Below, piece by piece: positions 17,251 through 26,013 of a stretch of DNA of 64,000 nt. Source of the stretch: Cryptosporangium minutisporangium. Lineage in GTDB: Bacteria > Actinomycetota > Actinomycetes > Mycobacteriales > Cryptosporangiaceae. Under the pieces are notes generated by a model that did no database searches, was not told where the DNA came from, and was given only the letters and a program-made list of their open reading frames with translations. Every line of letters begins with the position of its first letter. Within the stretch, counting starts at the first letter, position 1. The stretch lies in assembly GCF_039536245.1 (NCBI RefSeq), contig NZ_BAAAYN010000044.1:1-64000 (forward strand). Reading direction: 5' to 3'. Both the position numbers and the translations under genes were made by a program.

Positions 17251-19056
17251 TCAGTACGCCCCGTCCCGCTTCATGACCGCGAAGAACGTTTTGTACAGAA
17301 TCATGAAGTCGAACGCGAGCGACCAGTTGTCGACGTAGTACAGGTCGAGCCGGACCGCGTCCTCCCAGGAGAGGTTCGAGCGGCCGGACACCTGCCACAG
17401 CCCGGTGATGCCGGGCCGGACCAGCATCCGCCGCCGGACGTCGCCGGCGAACTGCTCATTCTTCACCGGCAGCGGGCGCGGCCCGACCAGCGACATCTCG
17501 CCCAGCAGCACGTTGATCAGCTGCGGCAGCTCGTCGATCGACGTCTTCCGCAAGAAGTGACCGACCCGGGTGATCCGGGGGTCGTTGGACATCTTGAACA
17601 GCAGACCGTCGGTCTCGTTGCTGCCGAGCAGCTCGGCCAGGCGTTCCTCGGCGTCGACGTACATCGTCCGGAACTTCCAGACCCGGATCGTCGAGCCACC
17701 GCGTCCGGCCCGCGCCTGGCGGAAGAAGACCGGGCCGGGGTCGGAGATCTTGATCGCCAGCGCGGCGATACCGAGGATCGGCGAGATCAACACCAGGCCG
17801 ACGAGCGCGGCGAGCCGGTCGAACAGGCCCTTGAGCAGCCAGCCGACACCGGAGATCGTCGGCTCCTCGACGTGCAGGAGCGGCAGACCCTCGACCGGGC
17901 GGATGTGCACCCGAGGGCCAGCGATGTTGGTGAGCGCCGGTGCGACGACCAGATCGACACCGCTGCCCTCGAGCTGCCACGCCAGCCGGCGGAGTGCGTC
18001 CGGGGAGACCCCGCGCGCACCGCAGACCGCGATCGTGTCGGCGCCGACCTGCTTGACCCGGTCGAGTGGCTCGACCTTGCCGTTGAACACCGGAATCGGC
18101 AGCGAGGTCTGCTCGCCGGTGGGCTCGGTGAGGCAGATCCCGACCGGGACCAGCCCGGCGTTCGGGTTGCGGGTGGTGATCCGGTACACCGAGAGCGCCT
18201 CGCCGAGCGTCCCGACCAGCAGGATCCGCTGCGACGCGCGGCCGCGCCTACGGACGACGTGCAGCACCTTGCGCGTCACGAAGCGCACGAGCAGCGTCAC
18301 CGTCGCGGTCAGCGGCAGGACCGTGCCGACCGACAGACGCGAGAGGTCGGCCTTCTGGGTGAACGCGAGGAAACAGACCACCGCGGTGAGCGTGATGATC
18401 GCCTTGACCACGCGCTTGAACTCGTCCGGCCCGAGGCCGAGGTAGCGGCCTTCGTAGGCGCCGTGCACCCAGAGCGTGAAGATCCAGGCGGCCGGCAGGA
18501 TCAGCAGCGCGGTCCAGTTCAAGACCGTGCGGTCGAAGAAGCCGGCTTCCGCCTGGGGATACATGTGGATTACCGCCCAACCGGCGGCCGAGCAGCTCAG
18601 GAAGTCCAGCAGGAGCAGGAGCAGCCGGTACCGCTGAGCCCACCGGTGCTGCCGGTTGCCACCGCGGGTACGCGGCGAGCGCTGCACGCCGCCCGGCTCG
18701 ATCACCAGGGTGCTCTCCAGGCCGGGCGCGAGCGCGTTCGCCGCGCTTCCGGTGGCTTCGGGCGCTCCCACCGGAGGCGGGGCCGTGGTCGGCGGTGCGC
18801 CGGCCGAGGTGGGGGCGGGTGCGGCGGTCGGTGGTGCAGCGAGGTCGTGCATGCGGCCACTTCTGTCGGGGGCGCCGTTCACCGGCGCTCCGTTGGCGGC
18901 GGGCTGGGAAGCCCGGGACGTGGACGTGGCTGCGCCTGTCCGTTCAGCGCGTTGGGTCACGACAGTCGCCTCGACCGCACGAAGGTCCACTCCCCACTCC
19001 GGTCGCCGACGGCGACCCAGTCGAGACGGCGACCGAACGGTGCCGTATCGGTGCAC
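17251..19056 (-). CDS. Polyprenyl-phosphate sugar phosphotransferase (exopolysaccharide initiation)
   Basis: A 601-residue membrane enzyme of the WbaP type. It moves a hexose 1-phosphate from a nucleotide sugar to undecaprenyl phosphate, starting a surface polysaccharide. Residues 1-135 are Ala/Pro/Thr-rich and disordered. About 145-290 contain four to five membrane segments. A CoA-binding-like domain follows (RILLVGTLGEALSVYRI). The C-terminal catalytic domain has KFRTMYVDAEERL, HFLRKTSIDELPQLINVLLG, MSLVGPRPLP and PGITGLWQVSGRS. The true start is uncertain: ATG at 19056 and at 18852 (MHDLAAPP) are both possible, and the first is kept. The neighbouring Fpg gene is unrelated. Confidence 0.92.
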   Translation of the reverse strand: MHRYGTVRSPSRLGRRRRPEWGVDLRAVEATVVTQRAERTGAATSTSRASQPAANGAPVNGAPDRSGRMHDLAAPPTAAPAPTSAGAPPTTAPPPVGAPEATGSAANALAPGLESTLVIEPGGVQRSPRTRGGNRQHRWAQRYRLLLLLLDFLSCSAAGWAVIHMYPQAEAGFFDRTVLNWTALLILPAAWIFTLWVHGAYEGRYLGLGPDEFKRVVKAIITLTAVVCFLAFTQKADLSRLSVGTVLPLTATVTLLVRFVTRKVLHVVRRRGRASQRILLVGTLGEALSVYRITTRNPNAGLVPVGICLTEPTGEQTSLPIPVFNGKVEPLDRVKQVGADTIAVCGARGVSPDALRRLAWQLEGSGVDLVVAPALTNIAGPRVHIRPVEGLPLLHVEEPTISGVGWLLKGLFDRLAALVGLVLISPILGIAALAIKISDPGPVFFRQARAGRGGSTIRVWKFRTMYVDAEERLAELLGSNETDGLLFKMSNDPRITRVGHFLRKTSIDELPQLINVLLGEMSLVGPRPLPVKNEQFAGDVRRRMLVRPGITGLWQVSGRSNLSWEDAVRLDLYYVDNWSLAFDFMILYKTFFAVMKRDGAY

Positions 19057-19174
19057 TCGCGAACGCCCACCCCCGACCGCGCACGCGTCGGATAGGGCAC
19101 GGTAGCGCTCCTTCTCCCCGTGCGAAACCAGGGACGCGGGTGACTGGTGGGACTGATCGCTGACTGCATGGACT

Positions 19175-20029
19175 TCACCGGATCAACTTGGACATTCTGC
19201 GATCGGCGAGCGGCTTGCCGCCGGTCTGGCAGGTCGGGCAGTACTGCAGCGACCGATCGGCGAAGGACACCTCTCGCACGAGGTCGCCACAGACCGGGCA
19301 CGGTAGGCCGGTCCGCGCGTGGACCCGGAGCCCGGAGCGCTTCTCGGCCTTGAGCGTCGCGGCGCCCTGGCCGATGCTCCGCTCAACCGCGTCGGTCAGC
19401 ACCGACCGCAAAGCACCGTACAACCGCGTGACATCCTCGTCACTCAACCGGTACGCCAGAGCGAACGGCGAAAGCTTCGCGACGTGCAGGATCTCGTCGG
19501 AGTACGCGTTTCCGACACCGGCCAGCACGGTCTGGTCGGTCAGTACGCCCTTGATCTGCCCACGCTGTCCTCGGATCCGCTCGGCGAACTCGGCGTCGGA
19601 GATCGAGAGCGCGTCCGGACCCAGCCGGGCGATGCCCGGCACCTCGCTCGGATCGCGGACGAGGTAAACGGCGAGGCTCTTCTTCGTGCCGGCCTCGGTC
19701 AGGTCGAAGCCGGACTCGTCGTCGAGGTGGACGCGGAGCGCGATCGGCCCGCGGCCGGGCTTCGGCGGTGCGGCCGGCAACGAGTCGCGGTAGTGCAGCC
19801 AGCCCGCTCGTGCCAGATGGGTGACCAGGTGGATGCCGTCGACGTCGAGGTCGAGGAATTTGCCGTGCCGCGTCGCACCGGTGACCAGGGCCCCGTGCAA
19901 CGCGAGCGGCGTCGGGTCGTAGGTCTTCAGCACTCCGATCGCGGCGACGTCGATCCGCGCGATCGCGTGGTCGACCGCACGCTCGCGCAGGTAGGCGGCG
20001 AGCGCCTCGACCTCCGGTAGCTCGGGCAC
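19175..20029 (-). CDS. Fpg/Nei family DNA glycosylase
   Basis: A 284-residue DNA repair enzyme that removes oxidised bases and cuts the strand by beta,delta-elimination. The mature N-terminus PELPEVEAL gives the catalytic Pro and Glu after removal of Met. LAGVGNAYSDEILHVAKLSPF is the helix-two-turn-helix region, and the C-terminal zinc finger has CPVCG at about 244 and CPTCQ at about 264. The start is GTG at 20029, because only this gives the essential N-terminal proline; the frame is open further upstream but the extension overlaps the next gene. It may prefer pyrimidine lesions (Nei) or formamidopyrimidines (Fpg); sequence alone does not decide. Confidence 0.93.
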   Translation of the reverse strand: MPELPEVEALAAYLRERAVDHAIARIDVAAIGVLKTYDPTPLALHGALVTGATRHGKFLDLDVDGIHLVTHLARAGWLHYRDSLPAAPPKPGRGPIALRVHLDDESGFDLTEAGTKKSLAVYLVRDPSEVPGIARLGPDALSISDAEFAERIRGQRGQIKGVLTDQTVLAGVGNAYSDEILHVAKLSPFALAYRLSDEDVTRLYGALRSVLTDAVERSIGQGAATLKAEKRSGLRVHARTGLPCPVCGDLVREVSFADRSLQYCPTCQTGGKPLADRRMSKLIR

Positions 20030-20160
20030 GCCTTCAGTCTGCCCGGACGAATCCACCGTCGGCGAGCGGACCCCTACGGCGTGTCCGAATCGGTGCGCTG
20101 GGCCTCGGCGATACGGATGAGGTGGTGGTCGGTGAGCGAGCGCGACCTCGCGTCCGTTCG

Positions 20161-20934
20161 TTACGGGTTCCCGAGCGACTCCACGGGCGGCAGCGGGAGC
20201 GCCGATGCGCTGCTCGGGGTGGTGATTCCTGGCGACGGAGCCGCGCTCGTCCGGGTCGGCTCGTCGGGCACGACCGGCGGACCGCTGCCGTCGGCCTCGG
20301 CCGACGGCTCGGGCGGGCGCCCGCGTCCGCCCGGCTCGCCGGGCGGACGCACGTCGATCGTGACGTCGCCGGTCCGTGCCTCGGTCCGGCCGTCGCAGTC
20401 TTCCGTCGTCACGGTCAGGCGGACGCGGTAGCGACCGACCGGGAAGCGATGGGCGGTGGACAGTTCTCCGCCGTGCGATCCGGCCCGGCCCGTGCAGTCG
20501 ACGATCTCCACCGAGCTGGCGGCGGTGCCGTCTCCCCAGTCCTCGGCCAGTCCGGCGTACCGGCCGTTCCCGTCCGACCACCGCACTCGGAAACGCACCA
20601 GTTCGTCGGCGGTCAGCGGACCGGCCGGTTCCACCACCTCGACGCGCAAGCCGGCGGGGCGCCGCTCGGTGGTGCGCCCCGGAGCCGGCGTGGGAGTCAG
20701 CGCGGCGGCGTCCCGCGCGCGGGTCTCCCCGGCCGGGGAGACGCTGTGCGAGGTACCCGGTGCCTGGTCGACCGCGGCGCGGCCGGGCGCCTGCGCTCCG
20801 GTGGGTCCGTAGCGGCCGGTCGGGGGCGAATCGGCGAGGCCGGCACCGATCAGGAACGCCGGCACGGCGAGCAGGCCGAGCGCGCTCATCCTGGTCGCTC
20901 GTCGGGTGCTCCCATTTGTCCGCCACACGATCAA
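20161..20934 (-). CDS. Secreted protein with a PKD-like domain
   Basis: A 257-residue exported protein. The N-terminus has a basic stretch then a hydrophobic segment (MSALGLLAVPAFLIGAGLADS), a likely signal peptide or anchor. A Pro/Ala-rich linker leads to a PKD-like beta-sandwich at about 97-195: RFRVRWSDGNGRYAGL, the hallmark WGDGT, and HRFPVGRYRVRLTVTTEDCDG, with two cysteines (DCTG and EDCDG) that may form a disulfide. A Pro/Ser/Thr-rich acidic tail of about 60 residues ends it. PKD domains bind sugars or proteins at the cell surface. The function is unknown. Confidence 0.75.
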   Translation of the reverse strand: MIVWRTNGSTRRATRMSALGLLAVPAFLIGAGLADSPPTGRYGPTGAQAPGRAAVDQAPGTSHSVSPAGETRARDAAALTPTPAPGRTTERRPAGLRVEVVEPAGPLTADELVRFRVRWSDGNGRYAGLAEDWGDGTAASSVEIVDCTGRAGSHGGELSTAHRFPVGRYRVRLTVTTEDCDGRTEARTGDVTIDVRPPGEPGGRGRPPEPSAEADGSGPPVVPDEPTRTSAAPSPGITTPSSASALPLPPVESLGNP

Positions 20935-21098
20935 ACCAACGGCCGACTCGGCGGTTAGTAACGCGACACGATCGAGTAGTTACGGATAGTGGCCGGAAGT
21001 ACGGCCGGATCCTCCCCCAATATGGTACGCATCGGACGGCGGGACGCCGCCGCGTGATCTACCGACTCGACGGGGGTGACCCAATCGCTGCGCCCGTG

Positions 21099-21794
21099 AT
21101 GCCACGCGCCCGGCCCGCGGAGCGCTATCGGGCCCGCATCGCGGTGGTCGGCGGTGATCGGGATCCGGCCCTGCACCGCGCGACGGGGGTGCTCGAGTCG
21201 GAGCCGGTATTCGACGTCCTGACCGACCACTCGGCCGGCCGTGACCGACTGGCGTCGTTGGAACGGGCGCAGCCGGACGTCGTACTTGTCGGCCGGTTCC
21301 CCGGCCGACCGGATCTGACCGCGCTGATGGCACGGGAGGTCACCGACGTCGCCGGGCGGCCGAGCCGGTTGATCGCGCTGGCCGCCGCCGCACCCGACGC
21401 CGAGCTGCGCGCGGTCCTGCGCGCCGGTGCGATCGGCTTCCTCCGCGCAGACGCCAGACGAGCCACCGTCGTCGAGGTGATGGTGCGCGCCGCCGAAGGG
21501 GCGGTGCCGACCGGGGGGGTCGCGGTGAGCACGCTCGCGTCCGCGTTCGCGGCACCGCCGCGGCAGCCGGGGTCGAGCGTCCGGCTCGGTCAGCTCACCC
21601 GGCGGGAGCGCGACGTACTCCGGCTGGTCGCCAAAGGGCTCTCAAACGGCGAGATCGCGGCGGCGCTGGTGGTCACGACGAGCACGGTCAAGACCCACAT
21701 GAACGCGATCCTGGGCAAGCTCGGGCTGCGGGACCGCGTCCAGGCGACGGTGTTCGCGTACGAGAGCGGGCTGGTCCGGCCCGGCGGCCCGTGA
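21099..21794 (+). CDS. NarL/LuxR-type regulator with a degenerate receiver
   Basis: A 231-residue regulator. The C-terminal HTH (LTRRERDVLRLVAKGLSNGEIAAALVV, TSTVKTHMNAILGKLGLRDR) is a clear GerE-type domain. The N-terminal half has receiver spacing, but the phosphoacceptor position reads PDVVLVGRFPG with Gly65 instead of Asp, and the conserved Lys is Arg in GFLRAD. It therefore cannot be phosphorylated in the usual way. ATG at 21099 is the chosen start; GTG at 21054 would add 15 residues. No histidine kinase is adjacent. The product probably acts independently of phosphorylation, but that is inference. Confidence 0.85.
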   Translation: MPRARPAERYRARIAVVGGDRDPALHRATGVLESEPVFDVLTDHSAGRDRLASLERAQPDVVLVGRFPGRPDLTALMAREVTDVAGRPSRLIALAAAAPDAELRAVLRAGAIGFLRADARRATVVEVMVRAAEGAVPTGGVAVSTLASAFAAPPRQPGSSVRLGQLTRRERDVLRLVAKGLSNGEIAAALVVTTSTVKTHMNAILGKLGLRDRVQATVFAYESGLVRPGGP

Positions 21795-21838
21795 GGGCAG
21801 CGGAGGCCCGTGACGGGCACGGACCCCCGCGGAGCGGT

Positions 21839-22516
21839 CTAGGTGCCGGGCTTGCGGCCGAAGATCTTCACCGGCGTGCCGGTCTTCGTGTACGACCACA
21901 GCATCCTGGCGTCCACCGGGAGCAGGTTGATGCACCCGTGCGAGCCCGGCGAACCGGGGTCGTGCAGGTACGTCGTGGTCTGGTGGAAGCCCATGTCCCG
22001 GTAGAAGCGCTGCCAGTACGGAAGCTTGACCTTGAAGATCGTCGACACCGTGCTGATCTTGCGGTCGTGGATCTTGAACGTCCCGGCAGGCGTCGCGAGG
22101 CCCTTACGGCCGGTGCGGATCGGCGCCGGACCGTGGATGCGCTTCCCCGACCGGGTGACCCACATCACCTGGTGCGTCAGGTCGACGCAGACCCGGATGC
22201 CGGCCGAGTAGCCGCAGGAACCGAACGAGGCCCCGCTGAGCCGGGAGACGATCCTCGAAGTCAGCGGACCCGCGTAACCGGCCGCCGGGCGAATGTCCAT
22301 GCGGCGCTGGAACCGCTGGACGGCGAGGCAGTCAGCGGCGCTCGCAACGCCGTCGACCGGCCGACCGAGGTACTTCTCCACTTGACGCTGAGCCGGCCCG
22401 GTCCGCGGAGTGCAGCCGGCGGCCTGGGCAGTGGAGGGCAACAGGACGCCGAGACTCGTACCACCGAGCACGGCAGCGACCAACAGCGCAGCGCAGCGCC
22501 GAGACGAACGGATCAT
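21839..22516 (-). CDS. L,D-transpeptidase (YkuD) with peptidoglycan-binding-like domain
   Basis: A 225-residue secreted protein that makes 3-3 peptidoglycan crosslinks or attaches other molecules to the wall. A signal peptide covers about 1-32 (LLVAAVLGGTSLGVLLPSTAQA). Residues about 36-90 look like a PG_binding_1 domain (QRQVEKYLGRPVDGVASAAD, VQRFQRRMDI). The YkuD domain begins with GIRVCVDLTHQVMWV and has the active-site motif SHGCINL with the nucleophilic Cys, and the GKATPAGTF-type loop GLATPAGTF. It converges with the LuxR-type regulator gene, separated by 44 bases. Confidence 0.93.
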   Translation of the reverse strand: MIRSSRRCAALLVAAVLGGTSLGVLLPSTAQAAGCTPRTGPAQRQVEKYLGRPVDGVASAADCLAVQRFQRRMDIRPAAGYAGPLTSRIVSRLSGASFGSCGYSAGIRVCVDLTHQVMWVTRSGKRIHGPAPIRTGRKGLATPAGTFKIHDRKISTVSTIFKVKLPYWQRFYRDMGFHQTTTYLHDPGSPGSHGCINLLPVDARMLWSYTKTGTPVKIFGRKPGT

Positions 22517-22599
22517 CGAGGGGGCCTTCGTTCGGGGGTGTGACGCTCGTCTATCGGAGGCGGGGATTCGCCGTCAACCGCAGAGTCACGAACCGGTCA

Positions 22600-23481
22600 C
22601 TACCGGGCGGCTCGGTGCACTCGCTCCCGGACGTCGTCCCACGCTTCCGCGAGCCGAGCCCGGCGGGCGGCCCCGACGTGGTCCATGCGGTGTTGGTAGG
22701 CACGGCGTTCCCGGCCGAGCAGTAGCGCGAGGTTGACCAGGAACGGTGGCGAGGCGTCCGGCCCGGAGTCCTCGATCAGGTCTTCGATCACGCGCCGGGG
22801 GCCGTGCAGCTCACCGAGCAACACCCAGAGCTGGGCGAGGTCGAACCCGGCCAGGTAGAGCCCGGCGGTGGCCCAGTCGAGGAAGACGAAGCCCTCGCGG
22901 GTCTTGTGGATGTTGTCGAGAACCGCGTCGCCGTGCGCCAGCTCCCACCGGCCGGCGGCTCGACGGGCCAGCGCGGCGACGGCGGCCCGGTCGGCGTCGT
23001 CGAACATTCCCTGCCGCCGGGCGCGGTCGATCCGCGGCGCGTAGTTCACGATCCAGGATTGGCCGACCGGCGGCTGCCACTTGCCGAGCTGCCGTAACTC
23101 GGTGAGGGCACCGGCGAGCTCGGCGGGCGGGATCGGCGTCGTGGGGTGCCGCTCGTACGCGAGAGGGCGGCCGAACACCCGATCGAGGATCAGCACCCCG
23201 CGGTTGGCGTCCGCGTCCCGCAGCCGGGGCGTCCGTACCGGCGGCGGCAGCGTCTCGAACAGCCGGTACGCCTCGACCTCGCGGAGGAAGTGCTCGCGCC
23301 AGAACGGCGAGCCGCCGGCCAGGACCTTCGCCACCACCGGGCTGAGGTCGACGGTGCCCGCGACCACGAACGACGTGGAGCTGCGATGCAGCACGGTGCC
23401 GGCCATGAAGCGGGGGCACACCTCGTAGACGAGGCCCAGCAGGGCGTCGTCCGAGACCGGCTCGGCATCGGTGAAAAGCAT
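22600..23481 (-). CDS. Aminoglycoside phosphotransferase-like kinase
   Basis: A protein of about 293 residues with the APH/choline-kinase fold. The catalytic loop LAHGDAVLDNIHKT contains the HGDxxxxN motif and VFLDWATAG gives the Mg-binding Asp. VVAKVLAGGSPFWREHFLREVEAYRLF includes the expected Lys and Glu. I take the start at ATG 23481 (MLFTDAEP). The frame stays open upstream for another 370 codons, but that part lies opposite the F420 gene and is not protein-like. The substrate (an aminoglycoside, sugar or other hydroxyl compound) is not determinable, and most such relatives are not resistance genes. Confidence 0.85.
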   Translation of the reverse strand: MLFTDAEPVSDDALLGLVYEVCPRFMAGTVLHRSSTSFVVAGTVDLSPVVAKVLAGGSPFWREHFLREVEAYRLFETLPPPVRTPRLRDADANRGVLILDRVFGRPLAYERHPTTPIPPAELAGALTELRQLGKWQPPVGQSWIVNYAPRIDRARRQGMFDDADRAAVAALARRAAGRWELAHGDAVLDNIHKTREGFVFLDWATAGLYLAGFDLAQLWVLLGELHGPRRVIEDLIEDSGPDASPPFLVNLALLLGRERRAYQHRMDHVGAARRARLAEAWDDVRERVHRAAR

Positions 23482-23598
23482 CGGCGCCGATAGTGCCACG
23501 CGGCGAGGGTTCTTCAGCCGGCGCTTGCACAGAGTCCGTCGATCCGCCTCATCGACGCGCGTTCGCGTACCGAGTGGCTCCGCGGGTAACGCCGCCCC

Positions 23599-24573
23599 AT
23601 GGTGGATTTCGGTTACACGCTCATGTGTGAACAGGCCGGGCCGGCGGCGCTGGTCCGGGACGCCCGGCGAGCCGAGCAGACCGGCTTCGATTTCGAGGTG
23701 ATCAGCGATCACTACTTCCCGTGGCTGGACGAGCAGGGCCACGCCCCGTACGCGTGGTCGGTGCTGGGAGCGGTCAGCCAGGTGACCGAGCGGGTCCCGC
23801 TGATGACGTACGTGACCTGCCCGACGGTCCGCTACCACCCGGCGGTGATCGCCCAGAAGGCCGCGACCATGGGCCTGCTCACCGGCGGTCGCTTCTGGCT
23901 CGGGCTCGGCGCGGGCGAGAACCTCAACGAGCACGTGGTGGGCCGTGGGTGGCCGTCGGCGAACGTCCGGCACGAGATGCTCAGTGAGGCGGTCGACATC
24001 ATCGCCGCGCTCTTCACCGGCGAGTACGTGAACTACGTCGGCGAGCACTTCCGAGTCGACTCGGCGAAGCTGTGGGACGTCCCGGACGTGGCACCGCCGA
24101 TCGGCATTGCGGTGTCCGGACGGCAGTCGGTGGAGCTGGCGGCCGAGAACGCCGACTTCCTGGTCGCGGTGGAGCCGAAGGGCGACCTGGTGGACCAGTT
24201 CGACCGGGAGAGCCGGAAGAAGGACGCGCCGAAGGTCGGCCAGCTGCCGATCAGCTTCGACCCGGACAAGGACGCGGCGATCAACCGTGCCCACGAGCAG
24301 TTCCGCTGGTTCGGCAGCGGCTGGAAGGTCAACGCGGAACTCCCCGGCCCGGCCGGGTTCGCGGGGGCCAGCCAGTTCGTCCGACCGGAAGACGTCGCTG
24401 AATCGATTCCGTGCGGTGCCGACGTGGACGCGGTGGCCGAGGCCGTCCGGCCGTACGTCGAGGCCGGGTTCACTCACGTCGCGCTGGTTCAGATCGGCGG
24501 CGACCACCAGGAGGGCTACCTGGACTGGTCGGAGAAGGAGCTCCTCCCCGCACTCCGGGACCGCTTCGCGTGA
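23599..24573 (+). CDS. F420-dependent LLM-class oxidoreductase (TIGR03557-like)
   Basis: A 324-residue alpha/beta-barrel enzyme of the luciferase-like monooxygenase superfamily that uses coenzyme F420, the G6PDH-related branch. Features are FGYTLMCEQAGPAALVRDARRAE, the ISDHYFPWLDEQGHAPYAWSVLGA substrate-pocket stretch, TYVTCPTVRYHPAVIAQKAATM and GRFWLGLGAGENLNEHVVG. The product family oxidises or reduces sugars or other small molecules with F420. Genes for F420 synthesis are not in this window. It is divergently arranged from the APH-like gene, 117 bases away, and could share a promoter region with it. Confidence 0.9.
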   Translation: MVDFGYTLMCEQAGPAALVRDARRAEQTGFDFEVISDHYFPWLDEQGHAPYAWSVLGAVSQVTERVPLMTYVTCPTVRYHPAVIAQKAATMGLLTGGRFWLGLGAGENLNEHVVGRGWPSANVRHEMLSEAVDIIAALFTGEYVNYVGEHFRVDSAKLWDVPDVAPPIGIAVSGRQSVELAAENADFLVAVEPKGDLVDQFDRESRKKDAPKVGQLPISFDPDKDAAINRAHEQFRWFGSGWKVNAELPGPAGFAGASQFVRPEDVAESIPCGADVDAVAEAVRPYVEAGFTHVALVQIGGDHQEGYLDWSEKELLPALRDRFA

Positions 24574-24941
24574 CCGACCGGCGCGCACTGTGGCGCACAC
24601 GACACCCCGAGTCGGATTGGAGATCGACCATTCGGTCTAGGCAGGCAAGGCCGCTGAGCGCGGGCCGAGGTACCTAACGGGTTTTCCAGGCTGGAAGGGG
24701 ATGCGGCGGGGCGTTTCGCGCGCAACGATTTCGACACCGAACGGCCCTGGTAGTAGCGTTCCGCGCTCCGAGGGCGAGCGATGAGGGGATGCTATGGAGA
24801 CCGCCGGCGCGACCGGGACGGCTACCGCCGTCCGTGGTTCCGTCTCGCCGGTGACCAGGGCAGCTGTCGCTGGTGTCGGATCACGGACGCTCAACCCGAC
24901 TACAGGGGTGCCTCGCCGCATGCTCGGCCGGAAAGGGCATA
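24574..24941. other. Intergenic region before tRNA-Leu
   Basis: No protein frame in this stretch is convincing; the open frames are short and lack domains. It separates the F420 gene from the tRNA-Leu gene and its terminator. I see no repeat or riboswitch-like structure here. Confidence 0.5.
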
Positions 24942-24970
24942 ACCCGCCCGCCCAGATGGGGCGAGCGGGT
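24942..24970 (-). terminator. Hairpin terminator after tRNA-Leu
   Basis: A 12-bp stem with one mismatch (24942-24953 with 24959-24970, 5-base loop) begins 8 bases downstream of the tRNA-Leu end on the minus strand. Confidence 0.7.
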
Positions 24971-24977
24971 GATTTTG

Positions 24978-25060
24978 TGGGCAAGGGGGGAGTTGAACCC
25001 CCACGTCCTTTCGGACACACGGACCTGAACCGTGCGCGTCTGCCATTCCGCCACTTGCCC
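24978..25060 (-). tRNA. tRNA-Leu (CAG)
   Basis: The minus strand folds as a class II tRNA: acceptor GGGCAAG pairs with CTTGCCC, the D arm carries GGCGGAATGGCAGAC, the anticodon loop is TTCAGGT giving anticodon CAG, and a long variable arm (GTGTCC, GGACGT) precedes the T arm GGGGGTTCAACTCCCCC. The discriminator base is A. No CCA is encoded. It lies between the F420 gene and fhaA. Confidence 0.95.
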
Positions 25061-25158
25061 GGCGAAGACTTGGGAACTCTAACACGTGCCGGATGCTCCC
25101 CACTCGGGGGTTCGCGGCGGCCGATACGATCATGCCGAACCGAGGACAGGAGGAACCG

Positions 25159-26013
25159 GTGGGCGTTCTGCAGCGCTTCGAGAAGAGGTTGGAGAACCTC
25201 GTCGAGGGGGCGTTCGCCAAGGTCTTCAAGGGTGTCGTACACCCGGTGGAGATCGCTAGCGCAATGCAGCGCGAGGCGGATGCGCACAAGTCCATCTTGG
25301 GCGGTGGGCGCACACTGGTTCCCAACCGCTACATCATCGATCTGAGTCCGAGCGACCACGACCGGCTGGCGCAGTACGCGGCGCCGCTGGCCCAGGAGCT
25401 GGCCCAAGCTCAGGCCGAGTACATCGGCGAGCAGGGTTGGACTGTGTACGGCGACGTGATCGTCGAGATCGAGCGTGGGGATGGCCTCGACACGGGCATG
25501 TTCCGGATCGCCGCCGAGGTTTACACCGGTGGCGTCGAACCGGCGCACAGCCCGAACCCGTACCAGAACCCGCCGCCGCAGGGGTACAACATGCCCCCGC
25601 AGGGTGGCGGCCTACCGCCCGTCAGCGGGCCGCCCGGATACGGCGGTCCGGGCGGCCCGGTCAGCGGCCCACCGATGCACTCGAGTGGGGCCCCGTACGG
25701 CGCTCCGGGTCCGCAGGGTGGCTACGGCGCCCGGCAGGCACGGCTGATCACGTCGGACGGCCGCCAGTTCACGATCGTGATCGGCTCGACCGTGATCGGC
25801 CGTGGCGAGGGTGCCCAGGTACGCCTGGCTGACGTCGGCATCTCTCGTCAGCACGCACGCGTCGACTTCGACGGCTCCCGGGTGGTGCTGACCGACCTCA
25901 GCTCCACCAACGGCACCACCGTGAACGGGAACCGGATCAACGCGGCGGCGCTCCAGCACGGCGATGTCGTTCAGCTCGGAACGACGTCGCTCACGTTCCG
26001 GCTGGATGGCTGA
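25159..26013 (+). CDS. fhaA: FHA-domain protein FhaA (DUF3662-FHA)
   Basis: A 284-residue phosphothreonine reader of the growth-control operon. The N-terminal domain (GVLQRFEKRLENLVEGAFAKVFKG, VVHPVEIASAMQREAD) is the DUF3662 fold, about 1-125. A Pro/Gly-rich linker follows (about 140-200), and the FHA domain is at about 210-284 (TVIGRGEGAQVRL, GISRQHARVDFDG, DLSSTNGTTVNG), with the conserved Arg, Ser and Asn. The start is GTG at 25159 after AGGAGGAACC; upstream frame is ignored because the sequence is not conserved. It is the first gene of the operon fhaA-fhaB-pstP-rodA-pbpA-pknB. It likely binds autophosphorylated PknB or MviN-like targets at the membrane. Confidence 0.95.
   Translation: MGVLQRFEKRLENLVEGAFAKVFKGVVHPVEIASAMQREADAHKSILGGGRTLVPNRYIIDLSPSDHDRLAQYAAPLAQELAQAQAEYIGEQGWTVYGDVIVEIERGDGLDTGMFRIAAEVYTGGVEPAHSPNPYQNPPPQGYNMPPQGGGLPPVSGPPGYGGPGGPVSGPPMHSSGAPYGAPGPQGGYGARQARLITSDGRQFTIVIGSTVIGRGEGAQVRLADVGISRQHARVDFDGSRVVLTDLSSTNGTTVNGNRINAAALQHGDVVQLGTTSLTFRLDG

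Noticed and set aside
22517-22600. ydaO-like riboswitch before the L,D-transpeptidase
   Set aside because: Some G- and C-rich runs look suggestive but the conserved core could not be recognised.
22600-24600. A 666-codon reverse frame covering the F420 gene
   Set aside because: Only the part up to 23481 carries APH motifs; the remainder is opposite the F420 enzyme and looks like a mirror frame.
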